64,000 nucleotides of DNA from Swaminathania salitolerans (GTDB lineage Bacteria; Pseudomonadota; Alphaproteobacteria; Acetobacterales; Acetobacteraceae): NCBI RefSeq assembly GCF_007988945.1, contig NZ_BJVC01000008.1, forward strand, positions 1 through 64,000, in the 5' to 3' direction. Positions 53,275 to 61,295 of this stretch are shown piece after piece. The notes under the pieces are model-generated. The model was not told the origin of the DNA. It worked only from the letters and a program-made list of their open reading frames with translations, and made no database searches. Position 1 is the first letter of the stretch. Each line of letters opens with the position of its first letter. The position numbers were made by a program, and so were the translations under genes.

Positions 53275-54477
53275 TCAGGACCGGGGGCGGATATCCGGCC
53301 CGTCGTACTGGCTGCCGGGTGCGGGACGGTTGACCGGCGGCGAAACGAGGCTGTCCGGCCATGCGGGGCTGTCGGGCGTGCCCGGCACGATTGCGGTACG
53401 ATCGCGCGGCAGGGACTGGGGCAGCTCCTCACGCAGGCGCTTGAGCATGCGCTCGCGCAGATCGCAGCAGAGATTCCACATGCAGTTCGCGTCGTTCGCC
53501 CCCGCGATGAGGCGGATCGAGATGACCGTGGCATTGCTGTCGACCACCTGACAGCCGACCGATCCCATGTCGTGATCCCAGTCCGTGCTTTTCTCGAGCT
53601 CCTCAAGGAAGAACTTGCGGACGGTTTCGACCGGGGTCTGGTAGTCGAGCCAGAGGAAGAGCGAGCCGATGAGCGATGGCGAGCTATGCGTCCAGTTCTG
53701 GAACGGGTTTTCGAGAAAATAGGCGATCGGCACGATATAGCGGCGGCGGTCCCAGGTGCGCAGGACCACATAGGTGGCATTGATCTCCTCGACATAGGCC
53801 CAGTCGCCGTTGAGGATCAGCATGTCCTCCATGCGGATGGGCTGGGTGATGGCGATCTGGATACCGGCGATCAGGTTGGACAGGGCCGGGCGGGCAGAGA
53901 GACCGACGACGAGGGAGGCGGCACCGGCGGAAGCGAAGAGCGAGAGACCGTATTGTCTGACGGATTCGAACACCATCAGGGCAGCCGCGACCGTGATGAC
54001 CCCGAACGTGATCTCGATCAGGCGTCGCAGGATCCGGATCTGGGTCTGGTGAGACCGCACCGTGATGTCATCGACATGTTCGCGGTTGGCGATCCGGTCG
54101 AGATATTTGTCCGTTCCGAACCGGAACGCCTTGATGAGACCGAAACCGATCGTGATGATGAAGGAGAACGCGAAGAAATGCCCGAGGAACTGGGTCGTGG
54201 ACGGCGCGAAGCCGGTCGTGGCCGGAAGGGCGGCACTCGCGGCCACGATCATCAGAAGCACGCGGATGTGGTTCTGGAGCCGGGCTATGGTCTCGTGGAT
54301 GAAGGCGATGCGCTTGAGACCGGGAAGACGGGGAAGCGCCTCGGTGATGAGCCTGCTGAACAGGAGTGCGATCAGGGCCGCCGCCACGAGGAGAAGGGTC
54401 GAGGCGAGTGCGGGCGGGAGCCAGTCAAACCATGCGAGGAGTCTCGACATGGAGTGCACATAATCTTTCTTGATCAC
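53275..54477 (-). CDS. MscS-family mechanosensitive ion channel
   Basis: This inner-membrane small-conductance-type channel releases solutes on osmotic downshock. It has 400 residues. Four to five helices occupy about 1-215. The pore helix region SLFASAGAASLVVGLSARPAL is followed by the beta domain with ITQPIRMEDMLILNGDWAYVEEI and TYVVLRTWDRRRYIVPIAYFLENP. The C-terminal alpha/beta domain ends in a Pro-rich tail. GTG at 54477 is chosen as start because AAGGAAGA sits three bases upstream; an ATG at 54450 lacks such a site, and the longer frame beyond is not credible. Confidence 0.9.
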   Translation of the reverse strand: MIKKDYVHSMSRLLAWFDWLPPALASTLLLVAAALIALLFSRLITEALPRLPGLKRIAFIHETIARLQNHIRVLLMIVAASAALPATTGFAPSTTQFLGHFFAFSFIITIGFGLIKAFRFGTDKYLDRIANREHVDDITVRSHQTQIRILRRLIEITFGVITVAAALMVFESVRQYGLSLFASAGAASLVVGLSARPALSNLIAGIQIAITQPIRMEDMLILNGDWAYVEEINATYVVLRTWDRRRYIVPIAYFLENPFQNWTHSSPSLIGSLFLWLDYQTPVETVRKFFLEELEKSTDWDHDMGSVGCQVVDSNATVISIRLIAGANDANCMWNLCCDLRERMLKRLREELPQSLPRDRTAIVPGTPDSPAWPDSLVSPPVNRPAPGSQYDGPDIRPRS

Positions 54478-54740
54478 AGGTCTTCCTTGCTGTCTTCCGG
54501 CCTGTCCTGCCGGATCTCGGAGCGGTATTATCACTTTAATGTGATGTAACCGGGAGGGGGCGTCAACGACCCTAACTTGCGAGCCCGGCCCCGTTTCCCA
54601 TGAAAGAACGGTAAGAAAAGCCCATTGGTGCCCCGGTTCTCCTGGCGTCGGCTCTCCTGTGCGTCGGTGCCACCCCGGGGCGCAGGCCGCCACCCCGGGG
54701 AGGCTCTTCGTTCAGGCCGGGGGCGGGCTGGGAGGCGGGG

Positions 54741-55694
54741 TCAGGGGCGCTCGGGGCGCCGGGCCAGATGACGGGCCAGAAGCGTGCAGAGAAAGAGCTG
54801 GATCTGATGATAGATCATCAGCGGCAGTACCACCGTTCCCACGATCGACGCGGGAAACAGGATGTTGGCCATGGGCACGCCGGTCGCGAGCGATTTCTTC
54901 GAACCGCAGAGCATGAGCGAGATCGCGCTTTCCTCGGAAAAGCCGGATATCCGTCCGAGGAGCCGTGACAGAAACAGGACGAGAACCAGAAGCGCCAGAT
55001 CGAGTCCCGCGGTCAGGGCCAGATCCGGAAGGGAGATGCTGTGCCAGAGCCCCTGGAAGACGGCATGGCTGAATGCGGTATAGACGACAAGCACGATCGA
55101 ACCGCGATCGGTCAGGGAAAGCAGTTTCCTGTTGCGTCTCGCCCAGTCTCCAAGACGCCGGTGCAGGATCTGACCCAGACCGAAGGGCAGCAGAAGCTGG
55201 GTTGCGATATCGATGACGGCCTGTCCGGACCAGACTCCGCCGCGGCGGATGATCATCCCTACGAGCACGGGGGTGAGGACGATTCCCGCGAGATTGGAGA
55301 GCGTCGCGGCACAGATCGAGGCCGGGACGTTTCCGCGGGCGATGGAGGTCAGGGCGATCGAGCTCTGCACGGTGGAGGGCAGACAGCACAGAAAGAGAAG
55401 CCCCTGCCACATATCGGGTGTGAGAAGATGCGGAAAGAGCGCCCGCAGGGCGAGGCCGAGCAGGGGAAAGAGCAGGAATGTGCAGGCGAGCACGCTGCCC
55501 TGCAAACGCCAGTCGCGCACGCTTTCCAGAACAGCTTGCGGCTGCAGACGCGCGCCCTGGAGAAAGAACATGATGGCGATGCAGAGGGTCGTCAGATGGG
55601 CGAGGACGGTCGCGCCCAGTCCATGACAGGGCAGGATTGTCGCAAGCCCGATGGCGGCGATCAGACTCAGGAGAAAGGGGTCGAGCTTCGGCAT
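54741..55694 (-). CDS. Bile acid:sodium symporter (BASS)-family transporter, YfeH-like
   Basis: The 317-residue membrane protein has about ten helices and resembles the SBF-like group typified by YfeH. Characteristic segments are IAIMFFLQGARLQ, FLCCLPSTVQSSIALTS and LMLCGSKKSLATGVPMANI. Substrates in this family range from bile acids to organic anions, and none is indicated here. A TTG start 12 codons upstream is possible, but the ATG at 55694 (MPKLDPFLLSLI) begins right at helix 1 and follows AGGAG. It is divergent from the NudK-like gene. Confidence 0.88.
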   Translation of the reverse strand: MPKLDPFLLSLIAAIGLATILPCHGLGATVLAHLTTLCIAIMFFLQGARLQPQAVLESVRDWRLQGSVLACTFLLFPLLGLALRALFPHLLTPDMWQGLLFLCCLPSTVQSSIALTSIARGNVPASICAATLSNLAGIVLTPVLVGMIIRRGGVWSGQAVIDIATQLLLPFGLGQILHRRLGDWARRNRKLLSLTDRGSIVLVVYTAFSHAVFQGLWHSISLPDLALTAGLDLALLVLVLFLSRLLGRISGFSEESAISLMLCGSKKSLATGVPMANILFPASIVGTVVLPLMIYHQIQLFLCTLLARHLARRPERP

Positions 55695-55888
55695 GGCGGA
55701 GATTTCTCCTGCATCGGGCCTTTTTGGCAAGAGCGTCCCCTGCGGCCCTTCGTTTCGCCGGAGGGCGGGAGCGTGAACGGGACGCTTGCGCGCGGCGATG
55801 CCGTGCGCGACCCTTCTTTACAGGCATGTCGCGCATATGACGCGTGCGCAGATCGGGCGCGTATCACGGGCAGGGAGGGAGCGAGATC

Positions 55889-56581
55889 ATGACGGAGCAC
55901 GATACGGGCGAGGCGCGGGGTTCGGACGGGATGCGGCGGGATGATGAAGGGCCGGGCACGGAGATACGCGGAGGGGCGGAAACGGATGAGCGGATATCGA
56001 TCGTCGGGGAGGCGCGTCTCTCCGATGGCTGGGGGAAACTCACGCAATACACGCTCGCCTATCGCCGCCGGGACGGAACACGACAGACCCTGTCGCGCGA
56101 GGTCTACGACCACGGGGATGGCGCTGCGATCCTGCTCTACGACCGGTCGCGCAATACCGTCCTGCTGACACGGCAGTTCCGGCTTCCGGTCTATCTCGGT
56201 GGCGACGGATCCGGGTTCGTCGAGGTTTGCGCGGGCATGCTCGATGCGCGCGCGCCCGAGGCGGCAATCCGCAAGGAGGTCGAGGAGGAGACAGGCGTGA
56301 GCGTCGGTGAGATCAGCGAGATCGGCCGGTATTACATGAGCCCCGGTTCGTTGAGCGAGCGGCTGCATTGTTTCGTCGGTGCCTATAGCCGGGCCATGCG
56401 TACCGGCCCGGGCGGCGGTCTGGTCGAGGAGGGCGAGGAGATCGAGGCTCTCGAGATCGGATTTCCCGAAGCCATGGCCATGATCCGGGACGGGCGGATC
56501 ATGGATGCGAAGACCGTTCTGCTTCTTCAGTACGCGGCGCTGGAAGGGCTCTGTTCGGTTCGGCCCGCTGCGGGACCCTGA
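55889..56581 (+). CDS. NUDIX hydrolase, GDP-mannose pyrophosphatase NudK-like
   Basis: NudK-type enzymes hydrolyse GDP-mannose and related sugar nucleotides. The 230-residue product has an N-terminal Gly/Glu/Asp-rich extension of about 35 residues. The NUDIX domain has REVYDHGDGAAILLYD and VLLTRQFRLPVYL, and its box is the NudK variant, in which PEAAIRKEVEEETG carries the metal-binding glutamates. GRYYMSPGSLSERLHCFVG is also typical. GGGAGGG precedes the ATG at 55889. It is a single gene divergent from the BASS transporter. Confidence 0.87.
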   Translation: MTEHDTGEARGSDGMRRDDEGPGTEIRGGAETDERISIVGEARLSDGWGKLTQYTLAYRRRDGTRQTLSREVYDHGDGAAILLYDRSRNTVLLTRQFRLPVYLGGDGSGFVEVCAGMLDARAPEAAIRKEVEEETGVSVGEISEIGRYYMSPGSLSERLHCFVGAYSRAMRTGPGGGLVEEGEEIEALEIGFPEAMAMIRDGRIMDAKTVLLLQYAALEGLCSVRPAAGP

Positions 56582-56647
56582 TCGATCCCGGTATTGTGAC
56601 CGGCACGGCGCAGGGAGGCGCTGGCAGAGAGGAAAAAAGAACCTTAT

Positions 56648-56677
56648 CTTTCGAAAGCTCTTCTTTCGTTTGGAAAG
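56648..56677. promoter_or_regulatory. Two CTTTC/GAAAG inverted repeats, probable DeoR-type operator
   Basis: CTTTCGAAAG (56648-56657) is a perfect palindrome. Six bases later comes CTTTC-gtttg-GAAAG (56663-56677). DeoR-family sugar regulators often bind TTTC-containing repeats. The site lies just upstream of the deoR-like gene, which suggests autoregulation and control of the sugar genes that follow. Confidence 0.55.
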
Positions 56678-56701
56678 AATGCGATGACCGGGGAGGGATG
56701 G

Positions 56702-57478
56702 ATGTCGGCGGGTGTGGGGCGTGCAACGCTCAAGCGACGGTTGGCGATCATCGATGCTGTAAGACGGCTGGGATTCGCCCGTACCGAGACCCTTGCCGAG
56801 CTGTTCGATGTGTCCTCCGTGACGATCCGTTCGGATCTGGCCTATCTGCAGAACCAGAACCTCGTGATCAGGGTCAATGGCGGCGCCAGGCCCTGCCTGG
56901 ACAGGATGCCCGTATCGTCCGGCGACGAGCCGCCCGATATCGCCGGATGTCATGCTTTGGCCCGTCAGGCCGCGCGTCGGATCGGTGCGGGACAGACGGT
57001 GTTTCTCGATAATTCCCGGGCCTCGTCCCTTGTTCCGCTCCATGCCCTGTCCGGGGCGTTGCGCTTCCTCGTGAACGGGCTCGACAGTTTTCATCTCGCA
57101 AGCCGGAGCTGCGACTCCACGATCGCCCTGCTCGGTGGCAGCTATGACCGGCAAGGTCTTCCGGTTGGCGATCCGGCTGCGCGGCAGGCCCTCTCGTTCT
57201 ACGAGATCGATTTCGCCATCCTTGCCGTCTCGCATGTCACCGAAGACCGCGTCGTCTGTCTGGACCGGAGCGGGAACTGCCTCGAGGCCGCGTGCGGACA
57301 GGCGGAGCGTGTCCTGCTTCTGCATGTTCCGGACGGACGGGCGTCGGAGGGCGGCCCCGTGATCGGGCGGGACGCCCGGATGGAGGTGATCGGGCGGGAC
57401 GCCCGTGAGGGGATAACCGGGCGGGATGCCCGCGAGGAGAATCCCGGCTCCCGATCCGCCGTGTTCTGCACTGAGTGA
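56702..57478 (+). CDS. DeoR/GlpR-family sugar regulator with a repeat tail
   Basis: This repressor of sugar catabolism genes responds to a phosphorylated sugar. The 258-residue product has an N-terminal helix-turn-helix (about 10-65; TETLAELFDVSSVTIRSDL and VIRVNGGA) and the DeoR sensor domain (about 85-225), with FLDNSRASSLVP and LLGGSYDRQGLPVGDPAA. The final 40 residues hold three 9-residue repeats centred on GRDAR, not seen in the family. The ATG at 56702 has GGGAGGG in front; 56684 is an upstream alternative that crowds the operator. A kinase and a GatZ-like gene follow 85 bp downstream. Confidence 0.87.
   Translation: MSAGVGRATLKRRLAIIDAVRRLGFARTETLAELFDVSSVTIRSDLAYLQNQNLVIRVNGGARPCLDRMPVSSGDEPPDIAGCHALARQAARRIGAGQTVFLDNSRASSLVPLHALSGALRFLVNGLDSFHLASRSCDSTIALLGGSYDRQGLPVGDPAARQALSFYEIDFAILAVSHVTEDRVVCLDRSGNCLEAACGQAERVLLLHVPDGRASEGGPVIGRDARMEVIGRDAREGITGRDAREENPGSRSAVFCTE
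57359..57439 (+). repeat. Three 27-bp in-frame tandem repeats at the end of the DeoR-type gene
   Basis: Units at 57359-57385, 57386-57412 and 57413-57439 each contain a hairpin-capable CGGGCGGGACGCCCG or close variant. They encode (V/I)(I/T)GRDAR plus two residues. Confidence 0.85.
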
Positions 57479-57563
57479 CGGAGAGAGACCGTGATCGCAT
57501 CCGCGTCCTTCTGCCCCTCATCGCGCCTGAGACTTTTTCCTGTTCACTGAGGATTGCCGGATC

Positions 57564-58550
57564 ATGATGTCCCTCTCAAAGGCGGGCGGTGCCCCCGAAG
57601 CTCCCTGTTGCGTGGTCACGATCGGAGAGATCGTGGTGGAGATCATGGCCGAAACGCCCGGAACCGGTTTTATGGAGCCTCTGGCCCTGAAAGGGCCTTT
57701 TCCCTCCGGTGCTCCGGCCATCTTCATCGATCAGGTCGCGCAACTCGGTATGCGTTGCGGGCTCATCTCCGCGGTGGGACGGGACGATTTCGGAACGCTC
57801 AATGTCACGCGCCTCGCCCGCGATGGCGTCGATGTCTCGGCAATCCAGCAGATCGACTCCTATGCGACGGGAAGCGCGTTCGTCCGCTACCGCCCCGATG
57901 GCAGCCGTGACTTCGTCTATAATATCCGCGAGGCCGCCTGTGCCCGCACGACGCTGAACGATGCCGCGCGCAGCCTGCTGGGCAAGGCGACCCATTTTCA
58001 TGTCATGGGCTCCTCCCTCTTCTCCTTCCGGATCATCGATGCCGTAACCACCGCCCTGCGTGAGGTGAAGGCGCAGGGCGGTACGGTGTCGTTCGACCCC
58101 AATATCCGCAAGGAAATGCTCGATATCCCCGAAATGCGCGCGGCGCTCGAGCTGATGCTGCAGGAATGCGACATCTTCCTGCCGAGCGGCCCCGAGCTGC
58201 TTCTCTTCAGTGAGGCCGATACCGAGGAGGACGCGATCCGGGAGATTCTGGCGCTCGGCGTGTCCGAGATCGTTCTGAAAAAGGGGCAGGATGGCGCCTG
58301 CGCGTTCAGCAACGAGGGATCGTTCCCTATGCCACCCTTTCCGGTGACGGAGCGCGATCCCACCGGGGCGGGGGATTGTTTCGGCGCCACCTATGTCACC
58401 TGCAGGCTTTCAGGCCGGTCGGTGGAGGAAAGCCTGCGTTACGCCAGCGCCTCGGGGGCGCGCGCCGTAACCGTGCAGGGGCCGATGGAGGGCGTCTCCA
58501 CCTTTGCGGAACTCGACCGTTTCATCGCCCAGTCAGGAAATCCGGCATGA
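57564..58550 (+). CDS. PfkB-family sugar kinase (probable tagatose kinase)
   Basis: This ribokinase-fold sugar kinase has 328 residues. CVVTIGEIVVEIMAE opens the fold, and the signature near the C-terminus is RDPTGAGDCFGATYV, with the catalytic Asp in GAGD. Its partner genes, a DeoR regulator upstream and a GatZ-like gene whose start overlaps its stop (ATGA), match sets assigned to D-tagatose phosphorylation. Two adjacent ATG codons can serve as start (57564, 57567), both after GAGGA. 2-keto-3-deoxygluconate or fructose as substrate cannot be excluded from sequence alone. Confidence 0.85.
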   Translation: MMSLSKAGGAPEAPCCVVTIGEIVVEIMAETPGTGFMEPLALKGPFPSGAPAIFIDQVAQLGMRCGLISAVGRDDFGTLNVTRLARDGVDVSAIQQIDSYATGSAFVRYRPDGSRDFVYNIREAACARTTLNDAARSLLGKATHFHVMGSSLFSFRIIDAVTTALREVKAQGGTVSFDPNIRKEMLDIPEMRAALELMLQECDIFLPSGPELLLFSEADTEEDAIREILALGVSEIVLKKGQDGACAFSNEGSFPMPPFPVTERDPTGAGDCFGATYVTCRLSGRSVEESLRYASASGARAVTVQGPMEGVSTFAELDRFIAQSGNPA

Positions 58551-59797
58551 CACAGACAGATCTTACCGAATTGCGTGGTCGTTACGACCGGGGAGAAAAT
58601 CCCGGTCTGACATCCGTCTGTTCGGCTCATCCTCTGGTGATAGAGGCGGCCCTGGTCCATGCCGCCGACCGGGGACAATCCGCGCTGATCGAGGCCACCT
58701 GCAACCAGGTCAATCAGGATGGCGGATATACGGGCATGACCCCCGCATCGTTCCGGGACTTCGTTTTCGGTATCGCCGGGCGTGTGGGCTTTGCGCGGGA
58801 AAGGATCATTCTGGGGGGGGATCATCTCGGCCCCAATCCCTGGAAGTCGCTTCCCCCCGAGGCGGCGATGCAGAAGGCCGAACTCATGATCGCGGCTTAT
58901 GCCGGGGCGGGATTTACGAAGCTCCATCTCGATGCCAGCATGGGATGCGCAGGAGAAGCCGCGCATCTGCCGGACGAGATCGTGGCCGAACGCGCCGTTC
59001 GTCTCGCGCGTGCCGCAGAGGCGGCTGCGCCGGGAAAGGCCTGTTACGTTATCGGGACCGAAATCCCGACTCCGGGCGGTGCGACCGAGGCGCTCGATCA
59101 CGTCGTGCCGACGACCCCGGACGCCGTGAAAAAGACCTATGCGGTGCATGAGGCCGCTTTTCGTGCTGCACTGCCCGATATGTGGCCGCGTGTCATCGGA
59201 ATCGTCGTGCAGCCCGGAGTCGAGTTCGGCCATGACGATGTGGCGATCTACGCGCCCGAACCCGCCCGCGATCTCGTCGCGACCCTGGCGAAGCTCCCCG
59301 GCCTCGTATTCGAGGCGCATTCGACCGATTATCAGCCCGGCGCGTCGTTATCCCGGCTCAGGAAGGACGGTTTCTGTATCCTGAAGGTCGGTCCCGAGCT
59401 GACCTTCGCCCTGCGTGAGGCGCTGTACGGTCTCGACGCCATCAGGATGTTCCGTACGCCCGGGGCGGAGTCCCTGCCCGACACGATGGAGGCGGTCATG
59501 TTGCGCTCTCCCGCTGACTGGCGCAGCCATTATCACGGCACCCCTGCCGAGCAGCGTGTGCTGCGTCATTTCAGCTACAGCGATCGTATCCGCTATTACT
59601 GGCCTGCTCCGGAAGCGAGAAAGGCGGTCGATGCGCTTTTGTCTGATTCCGGAGGGGCGACCATTCCGGAGACCATGCTGAGCCAGTATCTGCCGCGGTT
59701 CCTCGAACGGGTGAAATCGGGCGTGCTGAAGGCAGAGCCGCGCGAGATTCTCATCCAGTCGGTAAGAGACGTGCTCGAACGATACGAAACGCGTTGA
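58547..59797 (+). CDS. GatZ/KbaZ-like protein (class II tagatose-bisphosphate aldolase subunit or tagatose-6-phosphate epimerase)
   Basis: The 416-residue protein belongs to the GatZ/KbaZ family. Typical segments are GLTSVCSAHPLVIEAAL, EATCNQVNQDGGYTGMTP, ILGGDHLGPNPW, KLHLDASMGCAG and FEAHSTDYQP. In E. coli, GatZ is a chaperone-like subunit for the aldolase GatY. No GatY/KbaY gene is present here. Lone GatZ homologues next to a tagatose kinase have been linked to 4-epimerisation of tagatose 6-phosphate, a plausible role. The start overlaps the kinase stop by four bases. Confidence 0.85.
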   Translation: MTQTDLTELRGRYDRGENPGLTSVCSAHPLVIEAALVHAADRGQSALIEATCNQVNQDGGYTGMTPASFRDFVFGIAGRVGFARERIILGGDHLGPNPWKSLPPEAAMQKAELMIAAYAGAGFTKLHLDASMGCAGEAAHLPDEIVAERAVRLARAAEAAAPGKACYVIGTEIPTPGGATEALDHVVPTTPDAVKKTYAVHEAAFRAALPDMWPRVIGIVVQPGVEFGHDDVAIYAPEPARDLVATLAKLPGLVFEAHSTDYQPGASLSRLRKDGFCILKVGPELTFALREALYGLDAIRMFRTPGAESLPDTMEAVMLRSPADWRSHYHGTPAEQRVLRHFSYSDRIRYYWPAPEARKAVDALLSDSGGATIPETMLSQYLPRFLERVKSGVLKAEPREILIQSVRDVLERYETR

Positions 59798-59886
59798 TCG
59801 CGTCTTGACGCGGCGCCCGCTTCGCCCCTCTGACTGAACCTGTCATCGTGACAGACGGATGGACGGCTTCGGGGGGCGTGGGACAG

Positions 59887-60888
59887 ATGATGAAAAGCTG
59901 GCGAGCGCGATGCGTGCGAAGGGCGATGGCTGAGGCCCTTATGGCAGCACTCGTGCTTTGGTGCGTATCGCCCCGGATGTCTTTCGGTGCGTCTTCCCAT
60001 GAGGTGCCCGGTAGAGCATCGGGTATGGCGCCCGATACGCGTTTTGCGACGGCCCGGACTGCGACGGCCCGGACTGCGACGGCCCGGACAGAGATGACCG
60101 GGACGGAGATGACTGGGGTCAGGATGACCGGGACCGACCGGATCTCCTTCCCGGCCGGAGATCGCGCGCGGATCGCCCGTCTGCTCGACGATCGCCCCGC
60201 CGGTCGCGACATGGCGTCGCGTCTCGACTGGGTGTCCGCAAAGCTGCTGGGAACGCCCTATCTTGCAAATACCCTGATCGGAGGACCGGAGGTGCCGGAA
60301 GCCCTCGTTATCCGTCTGGACGGGGTGGATTGCTATACCTTCATCGATCTCGCGCGTGCGCTCGCCTTGGCACGGGATACGGCCGATTTCATTCCCGTTC
60401 TGAAACAGACGCGGTATCGCGATGCACAGGTGCAATTCGATCACCGTCGTCATTTCCTGACGGACTGGGTCGCCTTCGCGCCCCGTAATGCCCGCGATAT
60501 CACGGCCACGCTCTCACCTCATGCGCGCCATATCCGCAAGAGGCTCAATCTGCGTGCGGATGGCGGGCATTACATCCCGGGTTTGCCGGTGCGGTCGCGC
60601 GACGTGACGTTCCTGCCGCCGCAAGCCGTGACACCGGAGGTGCTGGACGGGATCCGGACAGGCGATGTCATCGGGATCTATACGGCTCTCGACGGGCTGG
60701 ATGTGACCCATACCGGTCTTGCGATACGCAAGCGGGACGAAACGGGCAGGGAAGACGTCTATTTCCGCAATGCCTCGTCGCTCAAAGCCAACAGGAAGGT
60801 CGTCGATACGCGGCTCGTCGATTATGTGCGCAACAAGCCGGGGATCGTGGTGCTGCGCATGACCGGGATATCATCCCCGGGCCGGTAA
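59887..60888 (+). CDS. DUF1460 family exported protein (NlpC/P60-like amidase fold)
   Basis: The 333-residue product has a signal peptide (about 1-35, hydrophobic AEALMAALVLWCVS). A repeat-rich linker (about 54-83) is built from ATART and EMTGT units, and the DUF1460 domain spans about 95-325. Its catalytic candidates are the Cys in GVDCYTFIDLARAL and the His in VTHTGLAI, as in NlpC/P60-type cell-wall amidases. DUF1460 proteins are thought to act on cell-wall peptides. ATG codons at 59887 and 59890 follow GGGACAG; a GTG at 59848 is a weaker option. Its 3' end overlaps the convergent GNAT frame. Confidence 0.85.
   Translation: MMKSWRARCVRRAMAEALMAALVLWCVSPRMSFGASSHEVPGRASGMAPDTRFATARTATARTATARTEMTGTEMTGVRMTGTDRISFPAGDRARIARLLDDRPAGRDMASRLDWVSAKLLGTPYLANTLIGGPEVPEALVIRLDGVDCYTFIDLARALALARDTADFIPVLKQTRYRDAQVQFDHRRHFLTDWVAFAPRNARDITATLSPHARHIRKRLNLRADGGHYIPGLPVRSRDVTFLPPQAVTPEVLDGIRTGDVIGIYTALDGLDVTHTGLAIRKRDETGREDVYFRNASSLKANRKVVDTRLVDYVRNKPGIVVLRMTGISSPGR
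60046..60135 (+). repeat. Two adjoining 15-bp tandem arrays, three copies each
   Basis: GCGACGGCCCGGACT-type units occupy 60046-60090 and GAGATGACCGGGACG-type units occupy 60091-60135. Both are in frame and encode ATART and EMTGT pentapeptides in the DUF1460 protein linker. Confidence 0.88.
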
Positions 60889-61222
60889 GGCCGGATCCTC
60901 TCCCGGGATCGCGTGCCCGGTCTTCTCCCTGGAGCGGTACGCCGAACATCACGTGGGGCGCGGTGGCAAAGCAGGCAAAGCCGTTACGGGCATAGAGCCG
61001 CCTTGCTGCCTCGAGGATCGTGTGCGTCCACAAGACGATACGTCGATATCCGCATGACCGGGCAAAGGCGATAAAGGGGCGCACCAGAGCATCGCCGATC
61101 CCCCGGTTGCGCGCGAAACGTTCCACATGGAGCAGGCGCAGTCTTGCGATGCGATCGCCCTCATCCGTTACGAACACGGCCCCGGCGAGGAGGCGATCCG
61201 TCCCGATACCGGAATCTGACAT
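60782..61222 (-). pseudogene. GNAT acetyltransferase remnant (N-terminally short)
   Basis: The 146-residue frame carries the core GNAT acetyl-CoA region: RLRLLHVERFARNRGIGDAL followed by CGYRRIVLWTHTILEAARRLY and ARNGF. In relatives, often fused behind a MarR domain, this region is preceded by roughly 60 more GNAT residues. Here only about 25 residues precede it. The usual C-terminal strand also gives way to a low-quality Arg/Pro-rich tail overlapping the DUF1460 gene by 107 bp. The start abuts a Fur operator. I read it as a truncated or decaying gene, although expression from the ATG at 61222 is possible. Confidence 0.5.
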
Positions 61223-61228
61223 ATCCGT

Positions 61229-61253
61229 TAAGAATTGTTGACAACGATTCTTA
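61229..61253. promoter_or_regulatory. Fur box upstream of the second TonB receptor
   Basis: This is a 25-bp near-perfect palindrome. Its arms are TAAGAAT and ATTCTTA, with GTTG and CAAC inside; only the central base and one symmetric pair break it. It fits an iron-responsive Fur operator. It lies 43 bp before the chosen receptor start and 7 bp before the divergent GNAT remnant. Confidence 0.8.
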
Positions 61254-61295
61254 TTTGCAAGAATGAAGGGCCGGATATCATCGTCAGATCGGAAT

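Noticed and set aside
57237-57521. Minus-strand frame with Arg/Pro repeats opposite the DeoR-type gene
   Set aside because: Its apparent repeat protein only mirrors the 27-bp DNA repeats of the plus-strand gene.
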